The notes under the pieces are model-generated. The model saw only the letters and a program-made list of their open reading frames with translations, ran no database searches and was not told the origin of the DNA. From NCBI GenBank assembly GCA_964593585.1, contig CAZQIZ010000010.1, positions 1-64,000 on the forward strand: a stretch of DNA of 64,000 nucleotides, in the 5' to 3' direction. This stretch comes from JACQFV01 sp964593585 (GTDB taxonomy: Bacteria; Zixibacteria; MSB-5A5; WJJR01). A program made the translations under genes and the position numbers. Of this stretch, positions 63,801 through 64,000 are shown piece after piece; position 1 is the first letter of the stretch, and every line of letters begins with the position of its first letter.

Positions 63801-64000
63801 CTTCACGCGCATCGTCACCGTGATCATGGAGCCGTGCAACTTCTTTGCTTCCGCCGGTCCCACCGACAAGAGCGAGATCGTCGCTCCGGTCGGCTCGCGC
63901 ATCACCGTGCCGGTGCGCATCGATGTGGTCGAAGAGGAACTGAAGGCCGTGCGGATGGCCTTTGGATATGACCCCGAGGCGCTCACGCTGCTGGATGTTG
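60856..64000 (+). CDS. Giant secreted HYR-repeat protein (copy 2), cut by the window end
   Basis: At least 1048 residues; ATG 60856 follows GGGAGGTG. The frame is open to the last base. Signal peptide (about 1-36), then an N-terminal domain closely related to that of the preceding gene (STDKPDYAPGETIHIRGAGF), about nine HYR-type repeats, and from about residue 993 the beginning of the same cohesin-like domain (CNFFASAGPTDKSEI; last codons read ALTLLDV). By homology to copy 1, a dockerin-like pair and a type A sorting domain should lie beyond the window. Tandem duplication of the whole gene is evident. Confidence 0.9.
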   Translation, partial: MTANHLSSRLPACGRRVGFCALVLLAALVATAAGASAAVLSTDKPDYAPGETIHIRGAGFGSAEIVSVHITHADGTPETGEGHQPWEVRANGSGGFVTDWVVPFDDNVDEILLITATGLTSGTITTTTVVDANTNLAFLSVPESVPPSTPFTIRFRLTQDCGGGDEAPLPGREVLILLTQGANCGVDVGNEPDTTVVTDAFGEATVHLVSPPVDFAVRLKFLGEEKPNPCPNPGNSVCAPTDPNASKRCVSLSNANLCQVVSSITCDPLQSICPPAAAVSCESDVPPPDPSLVICQGGCPPVVTAWIGDSPLTGGPCGGTIARTYRCTDALGNTSDCVQTITIDDNDPPSFPVGCTQADTFACVADVPAQALGGFDPLDNCDATVTVTAARTDNGGAGCVDDPLVITDVYTATDDCGNTAQCRRVWTVIDDVPPTITCPSDFAVQRLGDIPACDPSDAVASDNCGTVTVTCNDGPLVGGSCGGTVTRTFTATDACGNSASCTQTITVYDTTPPSIVCPADALYECGENVPACDPADATASDNVGVFSVTCVDTPTATGLIRTYTATDSCGNSASCAQIITIDDDTPPTFVDCVPEIRVQCLADVPPCPATMPVFDECLGPIVAPVTCSDGPLVGGVCGGTITRTITVSDAAGNTAICVQTITVDDTTPPSIVCPPDVTIECTASTDPENTGFATATDNCAPAPPVRYADQTVPGQCVGMNLIIRTWTATDACDNSASCVQLITLLDTAPPTLTCPPDVTVECGDPYDPAVTGSASAVDACDPEPNVGYTETRTPGACPGEFFLYRIWTAVDDCGNSAMCIQLITVDDSQGPVITCPSDVTIGCHDSVDPLSTGQATATDVCDPQPALDYRDAVTPGSCASNYVIKRTWIATDLCGNVSECVQAITAIDTAPPVFVSVPPPITVNGLAGLPPCTLDGVEVEDDCGEVTLTCTRAGLGGVSCGTIPVLVRYIFTAVDECGNSATFTRIVTVIMEPCNFFASAGPTDKSEIVAPVGSRITVPVRIDVVEEELKAVRMAFGYDPEALTLLDV

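Overview
The window is GC-rich, protein-dense DNA with almost no mobile load. It looks like a bacterium of the Fibrobacteres-Chlorobi-Bacteroidetes (FCB) superphylum, most plausibly an uncultured lineage such as Zixibacteria. The grounds are inferred, not tested: a PorU/PorV type IX secretion pair, C-terminal type A sorting domains with the NYPNPF motif, DUF5683-type proteins, secreted proteins carrying dockerin-like and cohesin-like domains, and a complete MoxR/Bat aerotolerance operon. No rRNA operon, tRNA or CRISPR array was found.

Layout: 159-7162 is on the minus strand and holds an S41 processing peptidase, a membrane protein with a TPR tail, and a secreted subtilase with PKD and dockerin domains. 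7692-26310 (plus) is an envelope and secretion cluster: PorU-like C25 peptidase, PorV with a large beta-propeller insertion, M6 metalloprotease, two DUF5683-like proteins, then a chain of overlapping genes (propeller lipoprotein, large beta-barrel protein, Omp85-like protein, UbiA prenyltransferase). 26344-36848 (plus) is the MoxR-DUF58-BatABCDE operon; it contains an internal tatA and is interrupted by a REP-associated transposase with its repeats. 36968-41621 (plus) holds a flippase-like protein, RsgA, a small lipoprotein, a rhodanese/MauE pair and a methyltransferase. 41631-47744 (minus) holds a candidate structured RNA, an M50 protease and a 1525-residue propeller/dockerin protein. 48374-51926 (plus) holds a sorting-domain gene broken by an in-frame TAG, a DUF1573 protein, and archease-RtcB. 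52020-55112 (minus) and 55834-64000 (plus) encode very large secreted repeat proteins; the last runs off the window.

How the parts may fit (inference): PorU and PorV would process and tether proteins carrying the C-terminal sorting domain. Several such candidate cargos lie in this window: the M6 protease, the broken gene, the 1030-residue protein and the HYR-repeat proteins. The dockerin-only proteins (subtilase and propeller protein) lack that sorting domain and could instead bind cohesin-like domains in the large surface proteins. The Bat operon, Omp85-like protein and TatA fit a general envelope-maintenance theme.
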